A DNA stretch of 64,000 nt from Ovis canadensis (taxonomy: Eukaryota > Chordata > Mammalia > Artiodactyla > Bovidae). The DNA lies in contig NC_091250.1 in assembly GCF_042477335.2 (NCBI RefSeq), forward strand, positions 132,405,384-132,469,383. Direction: 5' to 3'. Positions 1 to 11,800 of this stretch are shown here, piece after piece. The position numbers and the translations under genes were made by a program. Position 1 is the first letter of the stretch, and each line of letters starts with the position of its first letter. The notes beneath the pieces were generated by a model. The model made no database searches. It was not told where the DNA came from and worked only from the letters and a program-made list of their open reading frames with translations.

Positions 1-416
1 CACAAGACAGAACCACCAGGGACGTCCTGACGGGCACGGTGCTGACAGAGCCCTGCGGGGCGCAAGACACAGTCAAGGGTGCCCAAGGAGAGCTGGGCGG
101 GAGCATACACTCGGGGGTCGCCCCGTGGACCCAGAGCCTTCACCGCCAAGGGCCCCATGGCCTGGGGCTGCCACGACACACGTGTTTCCCGGCACTGCCC
201 AGCAAAGAGGCCCACGTGGTATGGAGCAGGCCTCAGGGGCAGCCGGTCAGTCCAGGCAGGAGGGCAATCGAGGAGCCTTGCTCCCCCCATGCCAGGGCCA
301 CCTGGCACCCACGTGGGCTGAGAGCCAGGGGCAGGGAGGTCTGGGGTCACCAGAGGGTAAACATGCCAAGGAGGGGTGTCCCAGGCCAGGGGGTGTCCTG
401 TGCCACACGGACTCAC

Positions 417-1059
417 TGGAGGTGCGGGAGCGCCGGCTTCTCTGGCCGGGGCAGGACGGGAGGCCGGTCTGCAGCCTCGGGCACGGGCAGCTTCAGCAGA
501 GGCGGCCGGGGGGCCACAGGGGGCACACGGGGTCCAGGCCTGGCCACCTCCCCCGGGGGACTCTCTTCTACCATCTTCAGGAACTTGGGCTTGTTGGCTG
601 GCACAGGCGGGGGCTCGGGGGCGGGCGGCCCCCGGGGGGACAGATGGAAGGACTTGAGCTTGTCACAGTTCCAGGAGGCAGCCGTGGCCGTGCTGGAGGG
701 GTTGACCCCGTGTGCGGGGATCCGGGGCTCCAGGCTGGGGCTGCTGTTCTCGGGGAAGCAAGGGGCTTTCCGGAGGCTGGGCCCGGGGGGCAAGATGTTG
801 GATGGGGGGTCGCTCATCCTCCGGGAGACGGTGGGCACCCTGGAACCGGGCTCCACCCTCCGCAGGGCCGGCGGCTCCCGCCTGGAGTCCTCGGGGGCCG
901 GGCCGGTGTCCGGGAGGCCGCGCTTAGGGGGCGGGGGTGGCAGCAGGGGGCCTGGACCCTTGGAGGTGAAGGAGTGGGCACGGGGCACCTCAGAGAAGAC
1001 TGGCTTCCTGGGCGTGGGCACAGGGGGCGGAGGGTAGGCCGGCGGGTGGATCAGGGCAT
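417..1059 (-). CDS. SH3BP2: SH3BP2 coding exon: proline-rich region (residues 197-409)
   Basis: The exon begins after the acceptor CTGCAG (AG at 1061-1060) and ends before the donor GTGAGT. It is 643 bp: two bases completing Asp196, 213 codons, then CA of Gln410. It carries the Abl-type SH3-binding stretch [10 protein letters not shown] at residues 201-210, further polyproline runs near 235-240 and 330-400, and two basophilic serine sites, RAHS at Ser225 and RRMS at Ser278, which match the 14-3-3 sites known in 3BP2. The splice site falls just before the position where human 3BP2 has its tankyrase-binding RSPPDG motif, the cherubism hotspot. That exon is therefore the next one out of the window; I looked for it in positions 1-410 and did not find it. 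Confidence 0.95.
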
Positions 1060-1476
1060 CTGCAGAGCAGAGAGCCACATGGTAAGTGGGTGTCCCCCGC
1101 TGGAGGCTGCAGCTGCACCCCCTCGGGGGGCAGTGGACAGCCAGGGCCCCTGCCCCGCAGCCTGGCCGCCCCACGCCCCCCATGCCTGGCACTCCTGGTG
1201 TGGCCTTCCTTCTGGGTCTGGCCCACCTCACGCCACTGGGCCCACCCCAGATGCCCTCCGAAGCCTGGGCAAAACTTCCCGAAGCCCAGGTGCCACATCA
1301 GGTTCCCAGAGAGGGAGGCAAAAGAGAGAGAGGAGACCAGGAAGCCTCCCAGGATTGGGCTCAGAGGGCGGCTGGGACTCCCACCGACAGGCGAGGAGGA
1401 AGGGCGGGAGCTGGCGGGGGGGTGACAGGTTGGGTCTGCTCATGACACGTTCAAGCTGCTACAAGAGATTTAGTGG

Positions 1477-1866
1477 ACGCTGAGTGGACTTGATGCTTTC
1501 GAACTGTGGTGTTGGGGAAGACTCTCGAGAGTCCCTTGGACTGCAAAGAGATCCAACCAGTCCATCCTAAAGGAAATCAGTCCTGAATATTCATTGGAAG
1601 GACTGATGCTGAAGCTGAAGCTCCAATACTTTGGCCACCTGATGCAAAGAGCTGACTCATTGGAAAAGACCCTGATGCTGGGAAGGATTGAAGGCAGGAG
1701 GAGAAGGGGATGACAGAGGATGAGATGGTTGGATGGCATCACCAACTTGATGGACAGGAGTTTGAGCAAGCTCCAAGAGATGGTGATGGACAGGGAAGCC
1801 TGGCGTGCCGCCGTCCATGGGGTCGCAAAGAGTCAGACATGACTTAAGAGACTCAACACAACAAGA
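1477..1866 (+). mobile_element. BovB LINE, 3' fragment
   Basis: Matches the BovB 3' end: TTGATGCTTTCGAACTGTGG.. through ..CCATGGGGTCGCAAAGAGTC. It lies in the SH3BP2 intron between the proline-rich exon and the Tyr-linker exon. A possible short duplication ACAAGAG flanks it (1461-1467 and 1861-1867). Confidence 0.9.
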
Positions 1867-2509
1867 GCTAAGAGGAGGCCCTGAGGAGACTAAGGAAAGT
1901 GAAAGTCAAGGTCATTGGAGAAGAGGTCAAGGAACAGGTAGGCTGGGCTGGAAGAACTGGGCCAGGTCCCCGGGGATAATGAAAGCGAGAAGGGCAAGAG
2001 GAGCTGGGGGAGGAGAACGGGGTGGGGGAAGGACTAGTGAGCAGGGAGACAGAAGGCAGGGGACGGAGAGAAGTGACAAGACAGAGGGCAGGACAGGGGC
2101 GTGGTCCTCCCACACCCCTCCTCATGTTCCCAGTGATGCGGGTACAAGCCCATCGCCCTGGCTTTGGGAGGCGGGGCTGGGTGGGGTGGTGAGTGACCAC
2201 GTGGCCACCAGAGGTGCTCACAGAGGGCTAGCCTTTCCGTCCCCGGCTCCGCCAGCTTATCCCTGAACCGCCCCTCTCCCACCCCAGGATAACTGGAGGA
2301 GATCAGAGACCAGAGTCAACCTCTCCTGGTCTGATCCTCCAAACCCTTGAGCCGAAGGAGGAAAACAGGCCCGAGGTGGAGACGGTCAGGCCAGAGGCCA
2401 CACAGAGCCGTACCCGGACAACCACTCCCAGATTGGGGGGCTCTGTCCAGCCCCCAAGCCCCGTTCCCCACCCCAAGTGCTACCCAAGCCGCGGGCCCGC
2501 CCCACCTAC

Positions 2510-2578
2510 CCTCGGGCCTCCCGGGCTCGGGGGAGTCGGGCTCCAAGTATGAGTCGTCCTCGTCGTCATGCTCGTAGT
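2510..2578 (-). CDS. SH3BP2: SH3BP2 coding exon: acidic phosphotyrosine linker (residues 174-195)
   Basis: This 69-bp exon has acceptor CCCCGCAG upstream and donor GTAGGT downstream. It encodes 22 full codons, [20 protein letters not shown] and two more residues, with split Asp codons at both ends (173 and 196). Tyr174 and Tyr183 fall at the same residue numbers as the Src/Syk-family phosphorylation sites reported for human 3BP2. The Asp/Glu-rich context is typical of such sites. Confidence 0.93.
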
Positions 2579-2801
2579 CTGCGGGGCAGACGGGGCGTCA
2601 GGTCCGAGGCTGCCAGGCAGGGCCCTCCGAATCCCACCCGCTCAGGGAAGCAGGGGCCAGGATAGGGAGCCCAGACCCAGGACACTCAGGCTGCCTGGGA
2701 AAACCCAAGGGGCAGAGCAGGCAGGCCAGTCAGCTATGCCTCCCTCCTGGGCAGCAGCCAGCTGTGCAGAAGCGCGGGCTGGGCCCCTGGACGCATCTTA
2801 C

Positions 2802-2890
2802 CTTCGCTGTCTGTGGGGTGCGGAGACAGGCTGATGTCCACCGGCCGCTCGATGGCGCCGTAGAAGCTATCCGTGTCCGAGTTGGAGTCG
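2802..2890 (-). CDS. SH3BP2: SH3BP2 coding exon: post-PH linker (residues 144-172)
   Basis: This 89-bp exon lies between acceptor CTCTCAG and donor GTAAGA. It encodes the conserved segment that includes [20 protein letters not shown]. It completes Ser143 at its 5' end and starts Asp173 at its 3' end, so the reading frame is continuous with both neighbouring exons. The upstream intron holds the 25-bp minisatellite at about 3048-3316. Confidence 0.93.
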
Positions 2891-3047
2891 CTGAGAGTGG
2901 AGCAGGCAGTGAGGACAGGGCAGGGGGCCTCCCGCACTCACACACATGGACATGCAGCCAGACGCCAACGCAGGAGTGGGAATGCAGACACAGAAGAGCA
3001 CACGAAAAACATGCGCAGAGACGTGTGGACACAGAAAAGAGCTGGAC

Positions 3048-3316
3048 ACGCAGACACGCAGACGGGAGGCGCACGCAGACACGCAGACGGGAGGCGCACG
3101 CAGACACGCAGACGGGAGGCGCACGCAGACACGCAGACGGGAGGCGCACGCAGACACGCAGACGGGAGGCGCACGCAGACACGCAGACGGGAGGCGCACG
3201 CAGACACGCAGACGGGAGGCGCACGCAGACACGCAGACGGGAGGCGCACGCAGACACGCAGACGGGAGGCGCACGCAGACACGCAGACGGGAGGCGCACG
3301 CAGACACGCAGACGAC
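3048..3316. repeat. 25-bp minisatellite (about 10 perfect copies) in an SH3BP2 intron
   Basis: The unit GACGGGAGGCGCACGCAGAC + ACGCA repeats with exact 25-bp spacing; GACGGGAGGC begins at 3061, 3086, 3111 and so on to 3286, without visible substitutions. A diverged copy ends the array at about 3311. It lies between the exons ending at 3845 and starting at 2890. Because 25 is not a multiple of 3, it opens all three frames on both strands as 25-residue repeats, none of them a gene. Confidence 0.95.
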
Positions 3317-3626
3317 AGGAGACTGGAGCGGGCGGCGACTGCCTTCTCCGCCCCACTGTGGTTCTTCCACAGGCGCACCCCCTGACTGCCCAGCCCGGTG
3401 CCAGGCCTCAGGTCCCCGATGCACCGGCCCTTGAGGCTCAGGCAGGGGCCCGCTGGAACCCTCATCTCTGAAAGGATCGGGCAGATGCTGTTCCCACACA
3501 GAGAGCCCCTCTGCCTGCTGAGCCAGCCTCCCCATGCAGTCAGCAAGACCCGGACGGGCTGGCCCACCACCCTGGGGACTCACTCCCCCGTGAAGGGGGC
3601 TGGGAACCCAAAGGACTAAGCCACTA

Positions 3627-4520
<894 letters not shown>

Positions 4521-4889
4521 TTACTTGGATGCCTGGGGCCCCGCCTAACCCCTGGCCTGCCTGCTGGGGGACCCTCACAGGGCTCGGGTCAGCCTCGGCC
4601 CCACCCCTGTTCCCAGGCAGCGTGCCCCAGAGCACTTCAGAAAAGTGGCCATGGCTGGTCCTGCAGCCGAGACGTGGGGTTCAGGGAACGATCACGTCTG
4701 CCCGGGGCATGCGGTCAGGCTGGGCACCCAGGCAGGTGCCCTCAGGGGGCCTGGACCATACCCTGGGGCAAGGCGGCACCCCCACCAGGCTCTAGGCGGT
4801 ATGTCTGGGGAAAAGAAACGTCCCTCTAGCTCCTGTCATTACGGCACAGAGAGACAAACAGAAAGAAGAGCACTTAGAGAATCTGAGTT

Positions 4890-5048
4890 TCTGGCTATTT
4901 CCTGGCCAACCTGGCCGAGCCCCTTAACCTTCTGGAGTCTCAGCTACTTCATCTGGGAAACGGGGACAGCAACATCATCCCTGATTATCATACAGAACTG
5001 TTGTGAGGACTAAATAACAGAATGTGCAAAAAATGTATTTAAAGTTGT
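4890..5048 (+). mobile_element. MIR SINE (ancient)
   Basis: Diverged but recognisable MIR core and tail: CCTTAACCTTCTGGAGTCTC..TCATCTGGGAAACGGGG..TTGTGAGGACTAAATAA. Lies in an SH3BP2 intron. Confidence 0.65.
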
Positions 5049-5834
5049 ATAAAAAAGAAAGATTCATACCATAAAAAATATTCCAGGTGCAGGAAAAAAA
5101 AAATGTCCCTCTTCAGAGGACCCCAGAGCTCCACGGCCCCCGTGCCCACTGGCAGCCACAGGGCCCTGGAGCCTCCCCTGTCTTCCGCCTGCAGACCTGC
5201 CACTGGGCTGGAAGCCAGGATGTGCACAACGGCCCAGAATCACTTCCCAAGGGTCCCCGTCCTGCCACTGACACCATGGGACCCGTGGGTTCCCCCAGGC
5301 AGACAAGGCCAGGCCCTCCTCAGGGGACCAGAGTGTAGTGACCCCAAGGCCTGGGTGGTGTGACCCCAAGACCTAGACCCAGGAATCACACCCTGCAACG
5401 CAGGTCTCCGAGGCTGAGGGCAGGCCCGCACACGCCAACACGCCCCATCCCATCCGGGCGCCTGGTCCACGGCCCAGCGGACCATTAGTCACAAAGCCCC
5501 TGGGGGGCAGGCTCGTAGCTGATTAAAGCCCCAGCGCACAGCCTGGGCCCGCAGGCTGGGCTCCCGGCCAAAAGGAGGTGGCAGTGGGGGAGGGGGCGAG
5601 GCGTGGGGAAGAAGGAGGGCTTAAGGGAGACTGGAGAGTTCCAACCCTGGAGGAGGCCCTCGCCTCGCCCCCAGGCCCTTGGCCAACCCTGAGGGCTGGC
5701 TTTCAGGACAGGAGGGACTGGCAGAGGTGGGGCTGGTCCAAAGGGCTGGGGTCGCAAACAGGAAGGCCTGGGCCCACCTTAGTGGGAGCCGGGGGGAGCC
5801 GCTGCCCCCGGCAGCACGGTCAGCAGGGCACTTA

Positions 5835-6086
<252 letters not shown>

Positions 6087-7021
6087 TCAGGGGACTGTGT
6101 GACGCCTAGGAACAAGGACTAAAGCTGGCTCAAGGAAGGGCAGACGGGGCCAGCAGCCAGGGAAGCCAGAGCCACCTCGCTGGTGCTGCCCAGCTGCTGG
6201 GAGGTGGTGGAATGAGGGCGGGGGCAATAAACCCCAGAGATGCTGCCAACAAGAGTGCCCCACCCCCATCGCCCAACATGGAGCTGACCCCAGGTAGTGA
6301 TGGTGAGAGCCCCATCCCTGAGCAGCTCCTCCTAGGCCCGGGAGCAGCTCAGCTGCAGGCCCTCGTTGGAGCCTCCAGTTCAGAAGAGGAGAAGGGAGAC
6401 ACCAAACCAGTCAGCCTGGGGCACCTCAACCAGGCAGCACAGGGTCAGGGAGTCCCTGGCAGAGGGCACAGCTCGAGCAACCCCATGGGACCTCGCAGCT
6501 GGTTAGAGGGACGGACAAGGCCCTGATGCTCTTGGGCCTTCAGTGTCTCGAAGCCCGGCACCTCCCAGGCCTGGGGGCTCCCCCTCTCCCAGTCTGCTGT
6601 CCTAGGGACCAGAGCCCCGGTCTCATGAAGCTCTCCAGAGACCCAGCACCCAGATGGGTGTTGGCTTGGCACCTGGGTTCACTGCGGACAGAGTGACTGA
6701 TTCACTGAACACCGAACTGATACGGTGAGGGCACCATCCAGGAGCCAGACCTACCAGACCAACAAGGGCCCACAGCTCCTGGCCAGCTGGTCAGCATTGT
6801 GTGTCCGATGCCCTCCAGTCTCCCCCAGCTGCATCACCACAGACCCTCCCACAGCCCTGGGGGCTAAAAAGGACAAGTTCAGGGCACGGGGGTGCATGAG
6901 CAGAGACAGACGGGAAACTCCAGAGGGCCCATGGCGAGGAAGGAAGCAGAGGCTCAGGAAGGCGGGTTACCTGCCACAGAGGCCCAAGAAGGCTCAGCCC
7001 TATCCCCGGGGCCTCCCTTCA

Positions 7022-7312
<291 letters not shown>

Positions 7313-7757
7313 TCAGGAAGGGACCACATAGTGCAGTCACCGGGGACAGGCTGCCTGCCTAGGGGTTAACACAGGACCCTCCATCCCGGGACCCCACTCC
7401 ACGGCCTCTTCCTCCTGTTCCAGCCGCTCTCCCAGAAATCTGGCAGGCTCTTCCAGTCTCACACTTCCAGCCTGCACCTGGAATGACTGCTATCCCTCCT
7501 CACAGGGAGAACTCCTACTCGTCCCTCAAATCGAAGATTCAGATGCCCTCCTCTGTGAGGCACCTCAATGCCCAGCCACATTCCAGCCCACCCTCTACTC
7601 CTGGTCCCTCCGAACTGCAGCCCCGACCCTGTGCTGTTATCTCCAGTGCCTGGCCCCCTCCCACCTGCACCTGGTCCCTCCTGGGTCCACAGTGAAGCTG
7701 GAGGAGTCAGGGTCAGACCCAGAAGCCCAGTCTTACTGGAACTGCTGCCCCATCCTC

Positions 7758-7786
7758 AGACACACACACACACACACACACACACC
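7758..7786. repeat. (CA)n microsatellite
   Basis: About 13 CA dinucleotides in the intron between the proximal first exon and exon 2 of SH3BP2. Confidence 0.9.
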
Positions 7787-7979
7787 CAGAGAAAACCACT
7801 GCTCTCGGCAAACCTGAGTGCTCCACCAAACGTTGGCTGCCTCCCGTCTGCCCGGACGCCTACTCCTCCCTGGGGCCCCGGCCTCGGCCTCTGCCCAGGT
7901 CCCGAGGGCTGCCCCTCCAGCTTCCCCTGCACACAAAGCCAGCCCTCGGTCCTGCGTCCCGCAGCAGCGGAGGCTCTGA

Positions 7980-8720
7980 CAAAAGCGCGCCACCCCCGTG
8001 CCCGCCTAGCCGGCACAGGACAGAGCACCGCGGGCGCAGGGAGAAGAGGGCCCCGCGCTGGTGCCTGCCCCAGGAGGTGCCGGCAGACAGACGGGCCCTC
8101 GCCCCGCCCGGAGCCCCTAGACCCGCGGGGGGCCGGCCCCCGCCCGCCAGCCCGCCTTTGTTCTCGCCGGAAGCGCCGGCTCGGTCCCGCTCGGTACTCA
8201 CGATGTCCACGCGGCGGGCCCAGCTGGGATCGGGGGGGCAGCCTGCACCCGCTTCCCCTGTGCGCACCGACACGGCCCCGGGCCGCGCACCCCGGCGGCC
8301 GCCTCGGCCCCAGAGCCAGCCTCCCGGCGGGCCCAGGCCCACGGCCGCAGCCCGGCGCCCGCCATGCCGCCGCGCCCCCGGCCGGGCGCCCAGGCCGGCC
8401 GCCCCGCCCGGCCCCGCCCTCGCCCCGCCCGGCCCCGCCCTCGCCCCGCCCTCGCCCCGCCACAGTCCGGGTCGCTCCGCCCCGACTCCTCCCCTCGCCC
8501 CGCCCCCAGCCCGGAGCTCGTCCGGGTATCCCCGCCCCCGGCTCCTCCCCTCGCGCGGCCCGGGGCAGGTGAGGCGCCGCCCCGCCCGGCCCTCCGTTTC
8601 TTCCCCGGCCGCCCCGAGCGAGGAGGTGCTCGGGCGCGAGGAGGACGCCCGAGGGGACCGCCCGGAGTCAGGAAGGCTCAGAGGTGAACGGGCAGCCGGC
8701 TTCACGGCTCCGCGGCTAGA
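7980..8720 (-). promoter_or_regulatory. CpG island / proximal SH3BP2 promoter
   Basis: GC-rich, CpG-dense block around the alternative first exon, with repeated CCCCGCCC-type GC boxes packed at 8400-8465 just upstream (minus sense) of the ATG at 8365. No TATA box is seen, which is usual for CpG-island promoters. Low-complexity GC content opens long reading frames on both strands here; I regard them as artefacts. Confidence 0.7.
8202..8365 (-). CDS. SH3BP2: SH3BP2 alternative first coding exon (N-terminal extension)
   Basis: An ATG at 8365-8363 opens 54 codons plus two bases, ending at a strong donor (GTGAGT immediately after ..GACATC). Splicing to exon 2 at 7190 keeps the frame: ..WTSF then Met1 of the standard protein, giving 56 extra residues. 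The extension is Ala/Arg/Gly-rich (starts MAGAGLRPWAWARREAG) with no recognisable domain. Human SH3BP2 is known to have a longer isoform with an N-terminal extension of about this size, which supports the model. The exon lies inside a CpG island. The transcription start and 5' UTR upstream of 8365 are not defined by sequence alone. Confidence 0.7.
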
Positions 8721-9855
8721 AGGCCCCCGCCCCACCCGGCTCCGCGCGCCGGAGCCCTTGGGAAAATGCCTTTTTCTCCCCGGACCCCACCCTGAGGGGT
8801 TCTGGTCAGTCGGGGCGAGGGCCGCCCTGCTCTCGGCTCAGGCGGGGCTGGTGGGCGAGAGTGCCCGCTCCGGGGAAGGCTGCGGCGCTGGTCTGACCCG
8901 GGATTCCCCGCAGGAGTCAGGGGTCTGGTCCTGGGCAACTCCCACCTCCTTGGAAGGCGGTGGGCACTCTCCCAGGAGACCCCCTAGGCTGGCAGAGGCC
9001 CTTGGTGGCCTTCCCACCATTCTGCCTCCTCTACTGCCGATTAACATGCGCCACGGGCAGCAGAGGGCAGGTCTAGCTTCAGCCCTGCTCCCACCTGGCT
9101 GCCTGCCCCTAGTTACCGGCTCCCATGTCAGGCCAGCGCAGCCAGCCCTGGCTTCTCCCAGCAGCCTCCCTTCACTCCGTGCCCATTCACAGTGCCCTTG
9201 CCAACCCCTCCCAACAGCATTCCCAGCCCCCCAGGCTGCCTCCACCCCAGCCCCCCTGCCTGTGCCCCTCTCCACCAGCTCTGAGTGCCACCACTTCCTC
9301 TCCTCGCTTCCCTTTGGGCCTCCAGTCTCTTTCCTCCATCACCCTCCCCTCGGCACATTCTCTAACACACACCCATCGCTGCTCTGCTCACATCCCACCA
9401 GCCCTTCCGGATCCAGCCCCTGTGGACCTCTCTCATGGGCTCTCCTCCTGTCCCCCACCTCCCATGTGCCTGCACCAGCCAGGCCCAGGGCCGGCGTTAC
9501 TCAAATCCCCCACGCTCTGACCTTCAGGCCTCTGTCCACTGGGTTTCCACTGCTTCCTCTTACAACTGAGCTAACTCAACCCTCAAGAGTTGGTCCAAAC
9601 GAACACCAGTCCTTCATAAACTCTGCCAAAATCCAGAGGAAGGCACTCATTCTAAAAGGCCAGCATTACCTTGATACCAAAACCAAAGACCTCACAAGAA
9701 AACTACAGACCAATATCCCTTATGAGTGTAAAGTTCCTCACCAAAACACAAGCAAGGTGAATCCAGCACCACACACAATGAATTCTAGACCACACCTAGT
9801 GGGATTTAACCTAGGAATGCAAGCTTGATTTAACAGTCAAAATTCAAAGAATGTA

Positions 9856-9976
9856 GAAAATTCCTTGGTGGTCCAGTTCTTAAGAGCGCTTTCATTGCCA
9901 GGGCCTGGGTTCAACCCCTGGTGGGGGAATTAAGATCTCGAAAGCTGGCTAGAGGCCAAAAGAACCCTCCAAAAGC
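9856..9976 (+). mobile_element. tRNA-Glu-derived SINE (CHR-like) in L1
   Basis: ATTCCTTGGTGGTCCAGTTC..GGGTTCAACCCCTGG carries the A and B box arrangement of a CHR-type SINE. It is flanked by a 17-bp duplication with one mismatch (9839-9855 and 9977-9993, AAAATTCAAAG(A/C)ATGTA). Confidence 0.75.
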
Positions 9977-10000
9977 AAAATTCAAAGCATGTAATACATT

Positions 10001-10870
10001 ATATCACCCTGCTAATTTAACTTCTATGCAGAGTACTTCATGTAAAATGCCAGGCTGGATGAAACACAAGCTGGAATCAAGATTGCTGGGAGAAATATCA
10101 ATAACCTCAGATATGCAGATCACACCACCCTTAGGGCGGAAAGCAAAGAGCCTCTTGAGGAAGGTGAAAGAGGAGAGTGAAAAAGCCGGCTTAAAACTCA
10201 ACACTCAAAAAACGAAGATCATGGCATCTGGTCCCATCACTTCATGGCAAATAGATGGGCAAACAATGGAAACAGTGAGAGATTTTATTTTCTTGGGCTC
10301 CAAAATCACTGCAGATGGTGACTGCAGCCATGAAATTAAAAGACACTTGCTCCTTGAAAGAAAAGCTATAACAAAACTACAGCATATTAAAAAGCAGAGA
10401 CATTACTTTGCCGATAAGCTCCTTCTAATCAAAGCTATGGTTTTTTCAGTAGTCATGTCTAGATGTGAGAGCTGGACCATTAAGAAGGCTGAGCGCCAAA
10501 AAATTGATGCTTTTAAATTGCGGTGTTGGAAGAGACTCTTGAGAGTTCCTTGGACTGCAAGGAGAGCAAACCAATCCATCCTAAAGGAAATCAGTCCTGA
10601 ATATTCATTGGAAAGACTGATGCATAAGCTGAAACTCCAATACTTTGGCCACCTGATGCGAAGAATCGACTCATTCAAAAAGACTCTGATGGTGGGAAAG
10701 ATTGAAGGCGGGAGAAGGGGACGACAGAGGATGAGGTGATTGGATGGCATCACCAACTTGATGGACATGTGTTGGAGCAAGCTCTGGGAGATGGTGAAGG
10801 ACAGGGAAGCCTGGCATGTCCATGGGGTCTCAAAGAGTTGGACACGACTGAGCAACTGAACAACAACAAT
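10001..10870 (+). mobile_element. BovB LINE, 5'-truncated (about 0.87 kb)
   Basis: Starts in the reverse-transcriptase region and runs to the BovB 3' end (..GACTGAGCAACTGAACAACA). The RT catalytic box reads YADH instead of YADD (CAGATCACACC near 10120), so it is inactive as well as truncated. Confidence 0.9.
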
Positions 10871-10884
10871 ATATCAATCTGCCG

Positions 10885-11160
10885 CTGCTCCTGCTGCTGC
10901 TGAGTCCCTTCAGTCGTGTCCGACTCTGTGCGACTCCATAGATGGCAACCCACCAGGCTCCCCCATCCCTGGGATTCTCCAGGCAATAACACTGGAGTGG
11001 GTTGCCATTTCCTTCTCCAATGCATGAAAGTGAAAAGTGAAAGGGACATTGCTCAGTCGTGTCCGACTCTTCGTGACCCCATGGACTGCAGCCTACCAGG
11101 CTCCTCCGTCCATGGGATTTTCCTGGCAAGAGTCCTGGAGTGGGTTGCCATTGCCTTATC
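10885..11160 (-). mobile_element. Bov-A2-type SINE (dimeric)
   Basis: Two tandem reverse-oriented Bov-A units, each with CAGTCGTGTCCGACTCT.. and ..CTGGAGTGGGTTGCCATT, joined by a GTGAAAAGTGAAAG linker. Confidence 0.85.
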
Positions 11161-11203
11161 TCATATATCTAATAAAGTACAAAAACCACACAACCGTCTC
11201 AAC

Positions 11204-11519
11204 GTGCTGTGCTTAGTCGCTCAGTCATGTCTGACTCTTTGTGACCCCATGAGCTGTAGCCCACCAGGCTCTTCTGTCCATGGGGATTCTCCAGGCAAGA
11301 ATACTGGAGTGGGTTCCCATGCCCTCCTCCAGGAGATCTTCCCAATGCAGGGATCAAACCCAGTTCTCCTGTACTACAGGCAGATACCACCAGGGAGGCC
11401 CAAGAATATTGGAGTGGGTAGCCTATCCCTTCTACAGGGGATCTTTGGACCCAGGAATCGATTGGGGTCTCCTGCATTGCAGGCTCATTCTTTACCAGCT
11501 GAGCTACCAGGGAAGCTCC
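11204..11519 (-). mobile_element. Bov-tA SINE
   Basis: Reverse-oriented Bov-tA with the tRNA-like head at the right end (..TTTACCAGCTGAGCTACCAG). A 12-bp target duplication with one mismatch flanks it (11192-11203 and 11520-11531, AAC(C/T)GTCTCAAC). Confidence 0.9.
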
Positions 11520-11588
11520 AACTGTCTCAACAGATGCAGAAAAAGCATGTAACAAAATCTGGCCATTCTCCAGGATAAGAACACTCAA

Positions 11589-11800
11589 TAGGGATTTCCC
11601 TGGTGGTCCAGTGGCTAATCCTCTGCACTCTTCAGTACAAGGCGTCGAGGTTAGATCCCTGGTCAGGGAACTAGATCCCACGTGCCGCAACTGAGAGTTC
11701 GAAGGCCGCAAGGAAAGAAATCCCGCGTGCAGCAACAAACACTAAACACGCCGTGTGCCACACCTAAGACCCGGCGCAGGCAACTTTTTTCTTTTTTTTT
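11589..11800 (+). mobile_element. tRNA-Glu-derived SINE (CHR-like) with T-rich tail
   Basis: GGGATTTCCCTGGTGGTCCA head and a T-rich tail before position 11801. Flanking duplication AAGAACA(C/T)TCAA at 11577-11588 and 11801-11812. Confidence 0.75.

Noticed and set aside
1-416. The SH3BP2 exon carrying the tankyrase-binding motif
   Set aside because: Searched on the minus strand for the expected codons and flanking splice sites and did not find them; the exon must lie beyond position 1.
125-1483. 452-codon plus-strand open frame at the left end
   Set aside because: Antisense shadow of the proline-rich SH3BP2 exon.
3048-3316. CRISPR-like array
   Set aside because: The units are directly contiguous 25-bp repeats without unique spacers, in a mammalian intron.
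8077-9828. 583-codon plus-strand open frame across the 8-kb CpG island
   Set aside because: It is antisense to the SH3BP2 alternative exon, low-complexity Pro/Arg/Ser-rich, and runs into an L1 fragment at its end. Open frames in GC-rich islands occur by composition.
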